DNA from: Collinsella sp. CAG:166
Lineage (GTDB): Bacteria > Actinomycetota > Coriobacteriia > Coriobacteriales > Coriobacteriaceae
DNA length: 7,466 bases
Assembly: GCA_000434535.1 (NCBI GenBank)
Contig: FR878728.1
Coordinates: 635 to 8,100, forward strand
Direction: 5' to 3'
A program made the translations under genes and the position numbers. The notes below the pieces were generated by a model, which was not told the DNA's origin, searched no databases, and saw nothing but the letters and a program-made list of their open reading frames with translations. Positions 1 to 6,775 of the stretch are shown piece after piece; positions within the stretch are counted from its first letter, which is position 1, and the number at the start of each line of letters is the position of its first letter.

Positions 1-461
1 GCGGCGCGCGTCACGGCGCGGGCCTCGACGTCGTCGGCAGGAACGGTCACAGTCATGCCAGGGATGACGCGCATCAGGGCGATATCCTCGCAGCACTGGT
101 GTGTGGCGCCGTCCTCGCCCACCGAGATACCGGCGTGCGTGGCGCCAATCTTAACGTTGAGATGCGGGTAGCCGATGGAGTTACGGACCTGCTCAAAGGC
201 GCGGCCGGCGGCAAACATGGCAAAGGTGCTCGCGAAGGCAACGCGGCCGGTGGTCGCGATACCGGCGGCGACGCCCATCAGGTTGCTCTCGGCAATGCCC
301 ACATCGAAGAAACGATCGGGGCAGGCGGCCTTGAACTTGCCGGTCTGCGTGGCGGCGGCCAGGTCAGCGTCGAGGACCACAAAGTCATCGTGCTCGTTGG
401 CGAGCTCGACGAGGGCCTCGCCGTAGCTTACGCGCGTGGCGATTTTTTTGACGTCTGCCAT
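1..461 (-). CDS. Transketolase, C-terminal subunit (partial, 3' end beyond window)
   Basis: This is the pyrimidine-binding half of a split transketolase, which with its partner moves two-carbon ketol units between sugar phosphates in the cytosolic pentose phosphate pathway using thiamine diphosphate. The first 153 codons are present, read leftward from ATG at 461-459; the rest, including the C-terminal domain, lies beyond base 1. Visible family motifs are GIAESN (residues 55-60), whose glutamate E58 matches the glutamate that activates the thiamine ring, and THAGISVGEDGATHQ (108-122), typical of the transketolase C-terminal half. The start is well supported: GGAGAGGAG lies just upstream inside the end of the N-terminal subunit gene, and that gene's TAG ends one base before this ATG, so the two are almost certainly translationally coupled. 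Split transketolases also occur in specialised sugar pathways, so the exact substrate is inferred. Confidence 0.93.
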   Translation of the reverse strand, partial: MADVKKIATRVSYGEALVELANEHDDFVVLDADLAAATQTGKFKAACPDRFFDVGIAESNLMGVAAGIATTGRVAFASTFAMFAAGRAFEQVRNSIGYPHLNVKIGATHAGISVGEDGATHQCCEDIALMRVIPGMTVTVPADDVEARAVTRA

Positions 462-462
462 C

Positions 463-1293
463 CTAGAGCTCCTCTCCGGCGGCCGTGAGCTCTGCCATGG
501 CCTGCTCAAACTGTTCATCGTTGGGGGCCTTGCCGTGCCAACCAACCTGGTTCTCCATAAAGGAAACGCCCTTGCCCTTCATGGTCTCGGCGATGATGGC
601 GGTCGGCTGACCCTTGGTGGCGCGGGCCTCGGCAAAGGCGGCGCGGATCTGATCGAAATCGTTGCCGTCGGCAAGCTCCACCACGTGGAACTTAAAGGCG
701 CGGAACTTGTCGGCGAGCGGCATGGGGTCGTTGACCTCCTCGACGGGGCCGTCGATCTGCAGGCCGTTGTGGTCGACGATCACGCAGAGGTTATCGAGCT
801 GCTGGTTGCCGGCAAACATGGCTGCCTCCCAGACCTGGCCCTCCTCGCTCTCGCCATCACCCAGCAGGGCGTACGTGCGGTAAGTATCGCCCCAGTGCTT
901 GGCGGCAACCGCCATGCCCACGGCGGCGGAGATGCCCTGGCCGAGCGAGCCGGTGGACATATCGACGCCCGGGGTGTCGTTCATGTTGGGATGACCTTGC
1001 AGGTGGCTGCCGATATGGCGCAGCGTCTCGAGATCCTCCTTGGGGAAGAACCCACGCTCGGCGAGCACGGCGTACAGGCCCGGAGCGCAATGGCCCTTGG
1101 AGAGCACAAAACGGTCGCGATCGGCCTTGCGGGGATCGGCCGGGTCGACGTTCATTTCCTCAAAGTACAGATAGGTCATGATGTCGGCAGCGCCGAGCGA
1201 ACCGCCCGGATGGCCGGACTTGGCAGCGTGCACGCCGGTGACGATGCCCTTCCTTACCTCGTTGGCAACCTTTTTGAGCTCTTCGTCGCTCAT
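463..1293 (-). CDS. Transketolase, N-terminal (thiamine diphosphate-binding) subunit
   Basis: This 276-residue protein is the half of a split transketolase that binds the thiamine diphosphate diphosphate group and metal; it acts with the subunit encoded immediately downstream. Recognisable motifs are GHPGGSLGAAD (residues 27-37), SKGHCAPGLYA (65-75), STGSLGQGISAAVGMA (113-128), and the thiamine diphosphate signature beginning GDGES (145-149) and ending at N176 in DHNGLQIDG. KGKGVSFMEN (239-248) and WHGKAPN (252-258) complete the usual set. Length matches stand-alone N-terminal subunits of roughly 270-285 residues. The ATG at 1293 is preceded by GGAAGG at suitable spacing, and no longer in-frame start is credible. 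It ends in TAG at 465-463. The two genes form an operon. They lie 207 bases downstream of the yitT-like gene with no clear terminator between, so read-through is possible, though the gap also holds a candidate promoter. Confidence 0.96.
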   Translation of the reverse strand: MSDEELKKVANEVRKGIVTGVHAAKSGHPGGSLGAADIMTYLYFEEMNVDPADPRKADRDRFVLSKGHCAPGLYAVLAERGFFPKEDLETLRHIGSHLQGHPNMNDTPGVDMSTGSLGQGISAAVGMAVAAKHWGDTYRTYALLGDGESEEGQVWEAAMFAGNQQLDNLCVIVDHNGLQIDGPVEEVNDPMPLADKFRAFKFHVVELADGNDFDQIRAAFAEARATKGQPTAIIAETMKGKGVSFMENQVGWHGKAPNDEQFEQAMAELTAAGEEL

Positions 1294-1500
1294 TGTGCCT
1301 TCCTTTCATCCTCATTAGACAAAATGCGCACGGCACCGAAGGTAATCCCAACACAGCCGCAATGCACGTACGTCATTCATTATGCTGGAAACTGATGGCT
1401 TTACCAGAGTTTTTATCATTATTTGAACAATTTAGCAGGCAGAACCGCTGATGAAACGGTTTATCAATGTGAACGTCTTTTGGATGGAACGCGATCGACC
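1294..1500 (-). promoter_or_regulatory. Upstream region of the transketolase pair: candidate -10 and operator-like inverted repeat
   Basis: This 207-base gap is more AT-rich than the flanking genes and is the natural place for a promoter serving the two transketolase genes. On the minus strand CATAAT (1384-1379) matches five of six bases of a sigma-70 -10 box. Directly upstream is an inverted repeat, CTGGTAAA ... TTTCCAG (1407-1400 and 1391-1385), seven pairs with one bulged T, covering where a -35 box would lie. No good -35 hexamer is visible, as expected for an activated or repressed promoter but equally for a chance match. A 5-bp inverted repeat AACCG/CGGTT at 1443-1461 is too weak to call the terminator of the upstream gene. 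No gene is visible here. Confidence 0.25.
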
Positions 1501-2391
1501 CTACGCGCTAATGTCCTTGAATCCCTCGCCGAAGGCTTCCGTAACGTCAGCGACCGTCACAATGGCGCGAGGATCGCGCTCGCGCACAATCGTCTTGAGG
1601 GTATTGAGCTCTCGACGGCTCACGATGACCATAATCACCGGCTTCTCGGCACCCGAATACATGCCAGTCGCCTTAAACTTGGTACAACCACGACCCAGGC
1701 CATACATGATATCGGCAGCGATATCAGGGAACTTGTCCGAGATGATGAGTACCATACGGCGTTTGTTGCCACCATCGACCACGGCATCGATCACGTAGCC
1801 GCTAATGACCATCGAAAGGCCTGCATATAGTGCGTTTTCGATTGAAAAGACCGGAGCCGACAGCGCACACACGGCAACGTCGATTGCCATGACGGTCGAG
1901 CCCACCGGCAGCGAGGTATTACGCGAGATGATTTGGCCAATCGTGTCCGAGCCGCCGGTGTTGGCGCCGGCGCGCAACACCATGCCGTAACCGATGCCCG
2001 TAATAATGCCGCCCCACATGGCGGGAAGCATCAGGTCCGCATCCGCCAGAGGTGCTACAAACGGGGCGAACAGATCGGTAAAGAAGCCCAGCAGCACAAA
2101 GCCCGTCGCGGTCTGCACCACGTAGAACATGCCACCTTCGCGCATAACGACCAGCAACAGCAAGGCGTTCATCACGATCGTCTGAATACCAACGGGAAGC
2201 GATAGGCCGCGCGATGCACCGACCGCCTGGATAATGGTGGCAAGGCCCGTAACGCCACCGGCGGCAAGGCCGTTGGGAATCAAAAACAGGTCGGTCGCAA
2301 TAGCGGCCAGAGCGCACCCCAACATAATCTGGGGCAGGTCGTGAAAGAAGTTCATCGAAAGAATGCGCTTGATGTCCAGACGGTATGCCAT
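1501..2391 (-). CDS. YitT family (DUF161/DUF2179) membrane protein
   Basis: This encodes a 296-residue integral membrane protein of the YitT family, whose molecular function is not established. It has about six hydrophobic segments (roughly residues 17-37, 43-58, 68-84, 95-111, 125-140, 165-185 and perhaps 188-204). Family hallmarks are NGLAAGGVTGLATI (40-53) and RAGANTGGSDTIGQI (140-154). The soluble C-terminal domain of the DUF2179 type carries VSRRELNTLK (257-266) and ends in AFGEGFKDI, matching the usual GeGF ending. An in-frame GTG at 2415 would add eight residues, but that codon lies within a terminator stem and its extension would encode the ribosome-binding site. GAGGGAGG ends four bases before the ATG at 2391, so that start is chosen. 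The stop is TAG. It follows prfB after a 168-base gap containing a terminator, so it is probably expressed at least partly separately. Confidence 0.93.
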   Translation of the reverse strand: MAYRLDIKRILSMNFFHDLPQIMLGCALAAIATDLFLIPNGLAAGGVTGLATIIQAVGASRGLSLPVGIQTIVMNALLLLVVMREGGMFYVVQTATGFVLLGFFTDLFAPFVAPLADADLMLPAMWGGIITGIGYGMVLRAGANTGGSDTIGQIISRNTSLPVGSTVMAIDVAVCALSAPVFSIENALYAGLSMVISGYVIDAVVDGGNKRRMVLIISDKFPDIAADIMYGLGRGCTKFKATGMYSGAEKPVIMVIVSRRELNTLKTIVRERDPRAIVTVADVTEAFGEGFKDISA

Positions 2392-2403
2392 GCTGCCTCC
2401 CTC

Positions 2404-2430
2404 AAAAAAGCGCACCCCATCGGATGCGCT
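2404..2430 (-). terminator. Intrinsic terminator between prfB and the yitT-like gene
   Basis: On the minus strand a 9-bp stem (arms 2430-2422 and 2417-2409, one T-G wobble) closes a GATG loop and runs straight into six Ts (2409-2404). This is a textbook intrinsic terminator for transcripts from secA-prfB. Its T-run ends only 12 bases before the yitT-like ATG, leaving room for the ribosome-binding site but not for a promoter, so it also lies inside the 5' leader of any transcript reaching that gene. Confidence 0.75.
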
Positions 2431-2469
2431 TTGAACTTCTTCTTGTATTCGATTCTACCGATTCGCCGG

Positions 2470-2530
2470 ACAAAAACCACCCCTGCGCAGGGTTTGCTCT
2501 GGATACAAAACCACACCGCTCGGAGGGTTT
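2470..2530 (-). repeat. Two imperfect 26-base direct repeats with hairpin potential downstream of prfB
   Basis: Bases 2470-2495 and 2505-2530 are imperfect copies of each other: 18 of 26 positions agree without gaps, and more if one base is shifted. On the minus strand each begins AAACCCT, has a GC-rich middle, then GTGGTTTT(T)GT. AAACC at one end can pair with GGTTT at the other, giving a hairpin followed by four or five Ts. One copy contains the perfect 12-base palindrome CCCTGCGCAGGG (2481-2492). They may be two weak terminators behind prfB. Confidence 0.45.
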
Positions 2531-2559
2531 TAATCCATTTCCACATAAACCCGGGCGGT
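2515..2559 (-). other. Long inverted repeat immediately after the prfB stop codon
   Basis: Starting at the base after the prfB TAA, the minus strand reads ACCGCCCGGGTTT and about 16 bases later the near-complement AAACCCTCCGAGCGGT. Pairs seen are ACCGC/GCGGT (2559-2555 with 2519-2515), CGG/CCG beyond one mismatch, and alternatively GGGTTT/AAACCC (2530-2525 with 2552-2547). The stem uses sequence that also belongs to one 26-base repeat, so the two folds exclude each other. It may act as a 3'-end stabiliser or terminator for prfB, or as part of a folding switch ahead of the yitT-like gene. Confidence 0.35.
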
Positions 2560-3708
2560 TTAGGCAGACGGGGCCTCCGCGTCAGCGTTGCCGGTAGCCC
2601 AACGGTGATAGCCGATTACAAACGGATCCAGGTCGCCGTCGTCAAGAACTGCCTCGACGTTGCTGGTCTCCACGCCCGTGCGCAGGTCCTTAACCATCTG
2701 GTACGGGTAGAGCACATAGCTGCGGATCTGGTTGCCAAAACCAATTGTGGTCTTGGGTCCGCGAATCTCATCCAGGGCCTCGGCGCGCTTTTCGAGCTCA
2801 ATCTCGTACAGACGCGCCTTGAGGATCTGCATGCACGCAGCCTTGTTTTGAATCTGGCTTCGCTCGTTTTGACACGTGACCACAATACCGCTGGGGAAAT
2901 GCGTCACGCGCACGGCGGAGTCGGTGGTGTTGACACCCTGGCCACCCGGGCCGCTTGCATGGTACACGTCGACGCGAATGTCATCGGGATTAATCTCGAT
3001 ATCGATATCGTCGGGTAGCACCGGAATGACCTCGACGCCGGCAAACGTAGTCTGTCGGCGCTTCTTGTCGTCGGTGGGGCTAATGCGCACCAGGCGGTGA
3101 ACTCCGGCCTCGGCACGAAGCATGCCAAAGGCGTCCTTGCCTTCGACGGTAAAGGTCGCGCGATCGATGCCGATGACCTCGGCCGCGGGGCAATCGTTGA
3201 TGGTGACCTTCCAACCGCGGCGCTGGCAGTACTTCATGTACATCTTAAAGAGCATGAAAGTCCAGTCCTGGGCCTCCAAGCCACCCTGTCCGGGCTTGAT
3301 GGTCACAATCGCGTCGCCATGGTCGAACTCCCCGGTAAACCAGCTCGAAAGCTCAAGCTCGTCGATGGCGCGGGATAGGCGCTCCGCCGTGGCGGCAGCC
3401 TCCTCACGCAGCGCAGCGGCATCAGGGTCATCGCCCATTTCCTCGGCAAGCTCCAACGCGGCACGAGCATCGGAAAGCTCACCGCGTGCCGTATCCACAG
3501 CGGCGATGTCCTCCTTGGCGCGTGCAATCTCCTCCATCGTGGCGCGAGCGGCATCGGCGTCGTCCCAAAAGCCCGGGGCGACGCTTTTGGCCTCGAGCTC
3601 CGTTACGCGGGTGCGCTTCTCGTCCAAATGGAGATACGACTCGACCTCGCCGAGTCGGTCCGCAAATGCGTCCAACTCGGCGGGCGTTACCTCTAGAGTC
3701 TCGGCCAT
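2560..3708 (-). CDS. prfB: Peptide chain release factor 2 (RF2)
   Basis: RF2 binds the ribosome at UGA or UAA and triggers hydrolysis of the finished peptide. The 382-residue product has the N-terminal helical domain (to about residue 120), EAQDW (145-149) typical of RF2, the catalytic GGQ (255-257, within GPGGQGVNTTDSAVR), and the RF2-type ending DLRTGVETSN (341-350) then LDPF. At the codon-reading site it has S210-P211-T212 (ISPTDDKKRRQTTF) where RF2 usually has Ser-Pro-Phe. The reading frame is unbroken: at the site matching the E. coli frameshift (YLHLD, 25-29) there is no in-frame TGA, so the classical RF2 autoregulatory +1 frameshift is absent. ATG at 3708 overlaps the secA stop by one base (TAATG); AGGA lies seven bases upstream, so translation is coupled to secA. 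The same gene order occurs in Bacillus subtilis. It ends in TAA. Confidence 0.97.
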   Translation of the reverse strand: MAETLEVTPAELDAFADRLGEVESYLHLDEKRTRVTELEAKSVAPGFWDDADAARATMEEIARAKEDIAAVDTARGELSDARAALELAEEMGDDPDAAALREEAAATAERLSRAIDELELSSWFTGEFDHGDAIVTIKPGQGGLEAQDWTFMLFKMYMKYCQRRGWKVTINDCPAAEVIGIDRATFTVEGKDAFGMLRAEAGVHRLVRISPTDDKKRRQTTFAGVEVIPVLPDDIDIEINPDDIRVDVYHASGPGGQGVNTTDSAVRVTHFPSGIVVTCQNERSQIQNKAACMQILKARLYEIELEKRAEALDEIRGPKTTIGFGNQIRSYVLYPYQMVKDLRTGVETSNVEAVLDDGDLDPFVIGYHRWATGNADAEAPSA

Positions 3709-6515
3709 TAACGATTCCTGCCGTGGCAGTACTTAAACTTCTTACCGCTACCGCAAGGACACAGTTCGTTGCGGCCCACGTTGACATAAGGGTCATCGCT
3801 CTCGGACTTGCGGTAGGTCGTCACCTTGCCACCGTTGTTAACGGCAGCCGGACCACCCTGGACGGCGGTGCGGGCCTGCACCTGAGCCTGCTTGCGCAGT
3901 ACCGAATCGCTGTTGTCGCCATCGACCTCGGCGGGACCAGAGAAGCGCGCACCCTTAAGGGCGGGGTCCTCCTTGTGCTCCACAGCCTGCGGGGCAGCTT
4001 TGAGCTCAATGCGCAGAACAGTGCGCAGGTAATCCTCGTACATGGTATCGACGAGTATCTGGAACGCACCGTAGGCCTCGGTCTTGTACTCAACCAGCGG
4101 GTCGCGCTGGCCAAAGCCGCGCAGGCCGATACCGGTCTTGAGGTAGTCCATTTCCTGCAGGTAGTTCATCCAACGCGTATCGATGACGCGCAGCATGACC
4201 TGGGTATTGAGCTCGCGCATCAGGTCCTCGCCCAGGCGCTCGGCCTTCATGTTGTAGCACTTCTCAACATAGGCCAAGACATCGGCGGCCAGGGCCTCAA
4301 AGTCCTCGTCGGGGAACTGAGGGGTATCGATATGCCCGGTCAGCTCGACGACCCATTTGCGCAGACCCTCAAGATCGCGCTCGCCCTCGTGGCTGTCCTT
4401 GGTGCAGAACTCCTGAACACAGCGGTACACGGTATCGTGCATGACCTCGGTGATGTGGTCGGTCAGGTCCTTGCCGTCCAGAATCTTGTTGCGCTCGGCG
4501 TAGATGACCTGGCGCTGCTTGTTCATGACGTCGTCGTACTCAAGAACGCTCTTACGCATGGAGAAGTTGATGCTCTCGACCTTGTGCTGGGCGTTCTCGA
4601 CGGCCTTGGAGATGATCTTGTGCTGGATGGGCATGTCGTCGCCCATGTCGGCCGTGACCATCATCTTGGAGACGCGGTCCATCCTGTCGCCGCCGAACAG
4701 GCGCATGAGGTCATCCTCGAGCGACAGGTAGAACTGGGTCTCGCCCGGATCGCCCTGACGACCGGAACGGCCACGCAGCTGGTTGTCGATACGGCGGGAC
4801 TCATGGCGCTCGGTGCCGATAACGGTCAGGCCGCCGGCGGCAAGCACGCGCTCGCGCTCGGCCTTGCAGGTCTCCTTGGCCTCGGCGTTAAACTGCTCGA
4901 GCTGCTCGGGCGTCACGTCCTCCATGGTCAGACCCTCGTACTCCAGGCGCTCGCGCACCAGCTCGTCGGGGTTGCCGCCCAGCAAGATGTCGGTACCACG
5001 GCCGGCCATGTTGGTAGCGATGGTCACGGCGCCATAGCGACCAGCCTGGGCCACGATATGGGCCTCGCGCTCGTGGTGCTTGGCGTTGAGGACCTCGTGC
5101 GCGATACCGCGCTTAGTGAGGGCGGCGGACAGTTTCTCGGAGCTCTCGATGGATACGGTGCCCACCAGGACCGGCTGGCCCTTGGCGTGACGACGCTCAA
5201 CGTCGTCGGCAACGGCGTTGTACTTGGCCTGGATGGTGCGGTAGACCAGGTCCTCGTGGTCAACACGCTGCACGGGCTTGTTGGGGGGAATGACCTCGAC
5301 GGGCAGCTTGTAGATCTCGCGGAACTCGGCGTCCTCGGTGAGCGCCGTACCGGTCATGCCGGAGAGCTTGTCATACAGGCGGAAGTAGTTCTGCAGGGTG
5401 ATGGTTGCCAGCGTCTGGTTCTCCTCGCGCACGAGCACGCCCTCTTTGGCCTCGATAGCCTGATGCAGGCCCTCGGAGTAGCGGCGACCCTCCATGATGC
5501 GGCCGGTGAACTCGTCGACGATCTTGACCTCGCCGTTGGTGACCACGTACTGCTTGTCGCGGTGGAACATGTACTGGGCCTTCAGCGCCTGCTGCAGGTG
5601 GTTGACCAGCTGGCCGGAGAGATCGGCATAGATGTCATCGATACCCAGGCGGCGCTCAATCTTCTTAAGACCGCGCTCGGTGGCGGCGATGGTGTGCTTG
5701 GCCTCGTCCATGACGAAGTCGCCCGTGGGCTCCACGTCCTCGGTGGCGGTGAGCATGTCGTGCGAGACGTCCTCACCGCGCTCGAGGCCGCGCACGGCGC
5801 GCGCGAAGTCCTTGTAAGTGCTGGCGGACTTGGTGCCGGCGCCCGAGATGATGAGCGGCGTTCTGGCCTCGTCGATCAGGATGGAGTCGACCTCGTCGAC
5901 GATGGCGTAGCTGTGGCCGCGCTGAACACGCTGCTCGGGGCGGGTGACCATGTTGTCGCGCAGATAATCGAAACCGAACTCGGAGTTGGTGCCGTACGTG
6001 ACGTCGGCCTGGTAGGCTGGGCGCTTCAGCTCGAGCGGCATGTTGTTCTGCAGCAGACCGACGGTCATGCCCAGATACTTGTAGATGCGACCCATCCACT
6101 CGGAGTCGCGCTTGGCCAGGTAGTCGTTGACGGTGACGACGTGAACGCCCTTACCGGCGATAGCGTTGAGATAGCCGGCCAGCGTGGAGACGAGGGTCTT
6201 GCCTTCGCCGGTCTTCATCTCGGCGATGTGGCCCTCGTGCAGCGCCATGGCGCCGATGAGCTGTACATCAAAGTGACGCATGCCCATGGTGCGCTTGGAA
6301 GCTTCGCGCACGGTGGCAAAGGCCTCGGGGAGCATGTCGTCGAGCGACTCGCCGTTGGCGTAGCGCTCACGGAACTTATCGGTCTGGGCGCGGAGCTCCT
6401 CCTCGGTCATCTTCTCAAACTGAGGCTCAAGACCGTTGATCTTGTCGACGATCTTGTAGTAGCGCTTCAGGTCCTTATCGGATCCAAAGGACAGCAGCTT
6501 TGACATGAATCCCAT
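3708..6515 (-). CDS. secA: Protein translocase ATPase SecA
   Basis: SecA is the cytosolic and membrane-associated ATPase that drives unfolded preproteins through the SecYEG channel. The 935-residue product is complete: Walker A MKTGEGKT (residues 100-107), Walker B/DEAD-type VDEVDSILIDEARTP (206-220), the preprotein cross-linking domain after about 225, GMTGTA (386-391), the second nucleotide-binding fold with TNMAGRGTDI (501-510) and RGRSGRQGDPG (581-591), and the helical scaffold and wing domains beyond. A polar linker leads to the zinc-binding tail CPCGSGKKFKYCHG (919-932; C919, C921, C930, H931), which binds SecB or ribosomes in other bacteria. Length is normal, slightly above E. coli's 901. 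AAGGA seven bases upstream supports ATG 6515 over the internal ATG at 6506. It ends in TAA overlapping the prfB ATG. No SecM-like leader peptide is visible upstream. One intact copy is present; whether there is a SecA2 elsewhere cannot be seen. Confidence 0.98.
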   Translation of the reverse strand: MGFMSKLLSFGSDKDLKRYYKIVDKINGLEPQFEKMTEEELRAQTDKFRERYANGESLDDMLPEAFATVREASKRTMGMRHFDVQLIGAMALHEGHIAEMKTGEGKTLVSTLAGYLNAIAGKGVHVVTVNDYLAKRDSEWMGRIYKYLGMTVGLLQNNMPLELKRPAYQADVTYGTNSEFGFDYLRDNMVTRPEQRVQRGHSYAIVDEVDSILIDEARTPLIISGAGTKSASTYKDFARAVRGLERGEDVSHDMLTATEDVEPTGDFVMDEAKHTIAATERGLKKIERRLGIDDIYADLSGQLVNHLQQALKAQYMFHRDKQYVVTNGEVKIVDEFTGRIMEGRRYSEGLHQAIEAKEGVLVREENQTLATITLQNYFRLYDKLSGMTGTALTEDAEFREIYKLPVEVIPPNKPVQRVDHEDLVYRTIQAKYNAVADDVERRHAKGQPVLVGTVSIESSEKLSAALTKRGIAHEVLNAKHHEREAHIVAQAGRYGAVTIATNMAGRGTDILLGGNPDELVRERLEYEGLTMEDVTPEQLEQFNAEAKETCKAERERVLAAGGLTVIGTERHESRRIDNQLRGRSGRQGDPGETQFYLSLEDDLMRLFGGDRMDRVSKMMVTADMGDDMPIQHKIISKAVENAQHKVESINFSMRKSVLEYDDVMNKQRQVIYAERNKILDGKDLTDHITEVMHDTVYRCVQEFCTKDSHEGERDLEGLRKWVVELTGHIDTPQFPDEDFEALAADVLAYVEKCYNMKAERLGEDLMRELNTQVMLRVIDTRWMNYLQEMDYLKTGIGLRGFGQRDPLVEYKTEAYGAFQILVDTMYEDYLRTVLRIELKAAPQAVEHKEDPALKGARFSGPAEVDGDNSDSVLRKQAQVQARTAVQGGPAAVNNGGKVTTYRKSESDDPYVNVGRNELCPCGSGKKFKYCHGRNR

Positions 6516-6646
6516 GTGGTTTTCCTTTTGGCCATCGCCCGCGGCATGAAACCTTGGACGAGTTAAACACAGATATTTGTACTTTAGCCAAACAAGGCGC
6601 CGCCTATGCGGTCGACACGCTCGACCACGTAATAACTACGACAGCC
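6516..6646 (-). promoter_or_regulatory. secA leader and presumed promoter region
   Basis: Because the rpmE terminator lies upstream, secA should have its own promoter here or just upstream. The minus strand has AT-rich stretches (around 6630-6640 and 6556-6592), but no -35/-10 pair with correct spacing that I can defend. A perfect 6-bp inverted repeat GGTCGA/TCGACC with a 5-base loop (6610-6626) could be an operator. AAGGA in front of ATG 6515 is the ribosome-binding site. No gene is visible. Confidence 0.3.
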
Positions 6647-6675
6647 TGCCAAAAAGGGACTGGTTTATTTTGGCA
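6647..6675. repeat. Hairpin repeat unit 1 (loop GGGACTGGTTTA)
   Basis: A perfect 8-bp inverted repeat TGCCAAAA (6647-6654) and TTTTGGCA (6668-6675) encloses a 13-base loop containing GGGACTGGTTTA on the plus strand. The loop is shared with units 2 and 3, while the stem is entirely different. Confidence 0.7.
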
Positions 6676-6709
6676 ACTTTTATCTGGGAAAACGCTGCCT
6701 CTCTGCCAT

Positions 6710-6742
6710 TTGGTGCAAATCAACCTGTCCCATTCGCACCAA
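6710..6742. repeat. Hairpin repeat unit 2 (loop GGGACAGGTTGA on the minus strand)
   Basis: Arms 6710-6720 (TTGGTGCAAAT) and 6732-6742 (ATTCGCACCAA) pair at ten of eleven positions. The loop region read on the minus strand gives GGGACAGGTTGA. It is orientated opposite to units 1 and 3, and with unit 3 forms one larger inverted repeat (6710-6776). Confidence 0.7.
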
Positions 6743-6744
6743 CC

Positions 6745-6775
6745 TGGTGCAATGGGGACGGGTTAACTTGCACCA
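6745..6775. repeat. Hairpin repeat unit 3 (loop GGGACGGGTTAA)
   Basis: A perfect 8-bp inverted repeat TGGTGCAA (6745-6752) and TTGCACCA (6768-6775) encloses a 15-base loop with GGGACGGGTTAA on the plus strand. Its right end abuts the T-rich tail of the rpmE terminator. Units 2 and 3 lie head to head with only two bases between the arms, so 6710-6741 and 6745-6776 are near-complementary over about 32 bases. Confidence 0.7.

Noticed and set aside
436..1395. A 319-codon plus-strand frame opposite the transketolase N-terminal gene
   Set aside because: Same antisense shadow effect; no family motifs, while the minus strand encodes a full set of transketolase motifs.
1443..1461. AACCG/CGGTT inverted repeat as a terminator for the yitT-like gene
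   Set aside because: Only five pairs with a nine-base loop and no T-run on the minus strand.
2392..2415. An upstream GTG start for the yitT-like gene, adding eight residues
   Set aside because: The extension would translate the GAGGGAGG ribosome-binding site and begin in a terminator stem. ATG 2391 is correctly spaced from that site.
3486..6503. A 1005-codon open frame on the plus strand, antisense to secA and part of prfB
   Set aside because: It is a codon-bias shadow: secA favours G or C at third positions, which suppresses stops in the opposite frame. The product is low-complexity (Val, Leu, Gly, Asp, His), has no recognisable domain, and the minus-strand genes account for the region fully.
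6681..6734. A 17-codon minus-strand frame (ATG at 6734) in the rpmE-secA gap as a SecM-like leader peptide
   Set aside because: No ribosome-binding site, it begins inside hairpin unit 2, it is far from secA, and it has no arrest-like motif.
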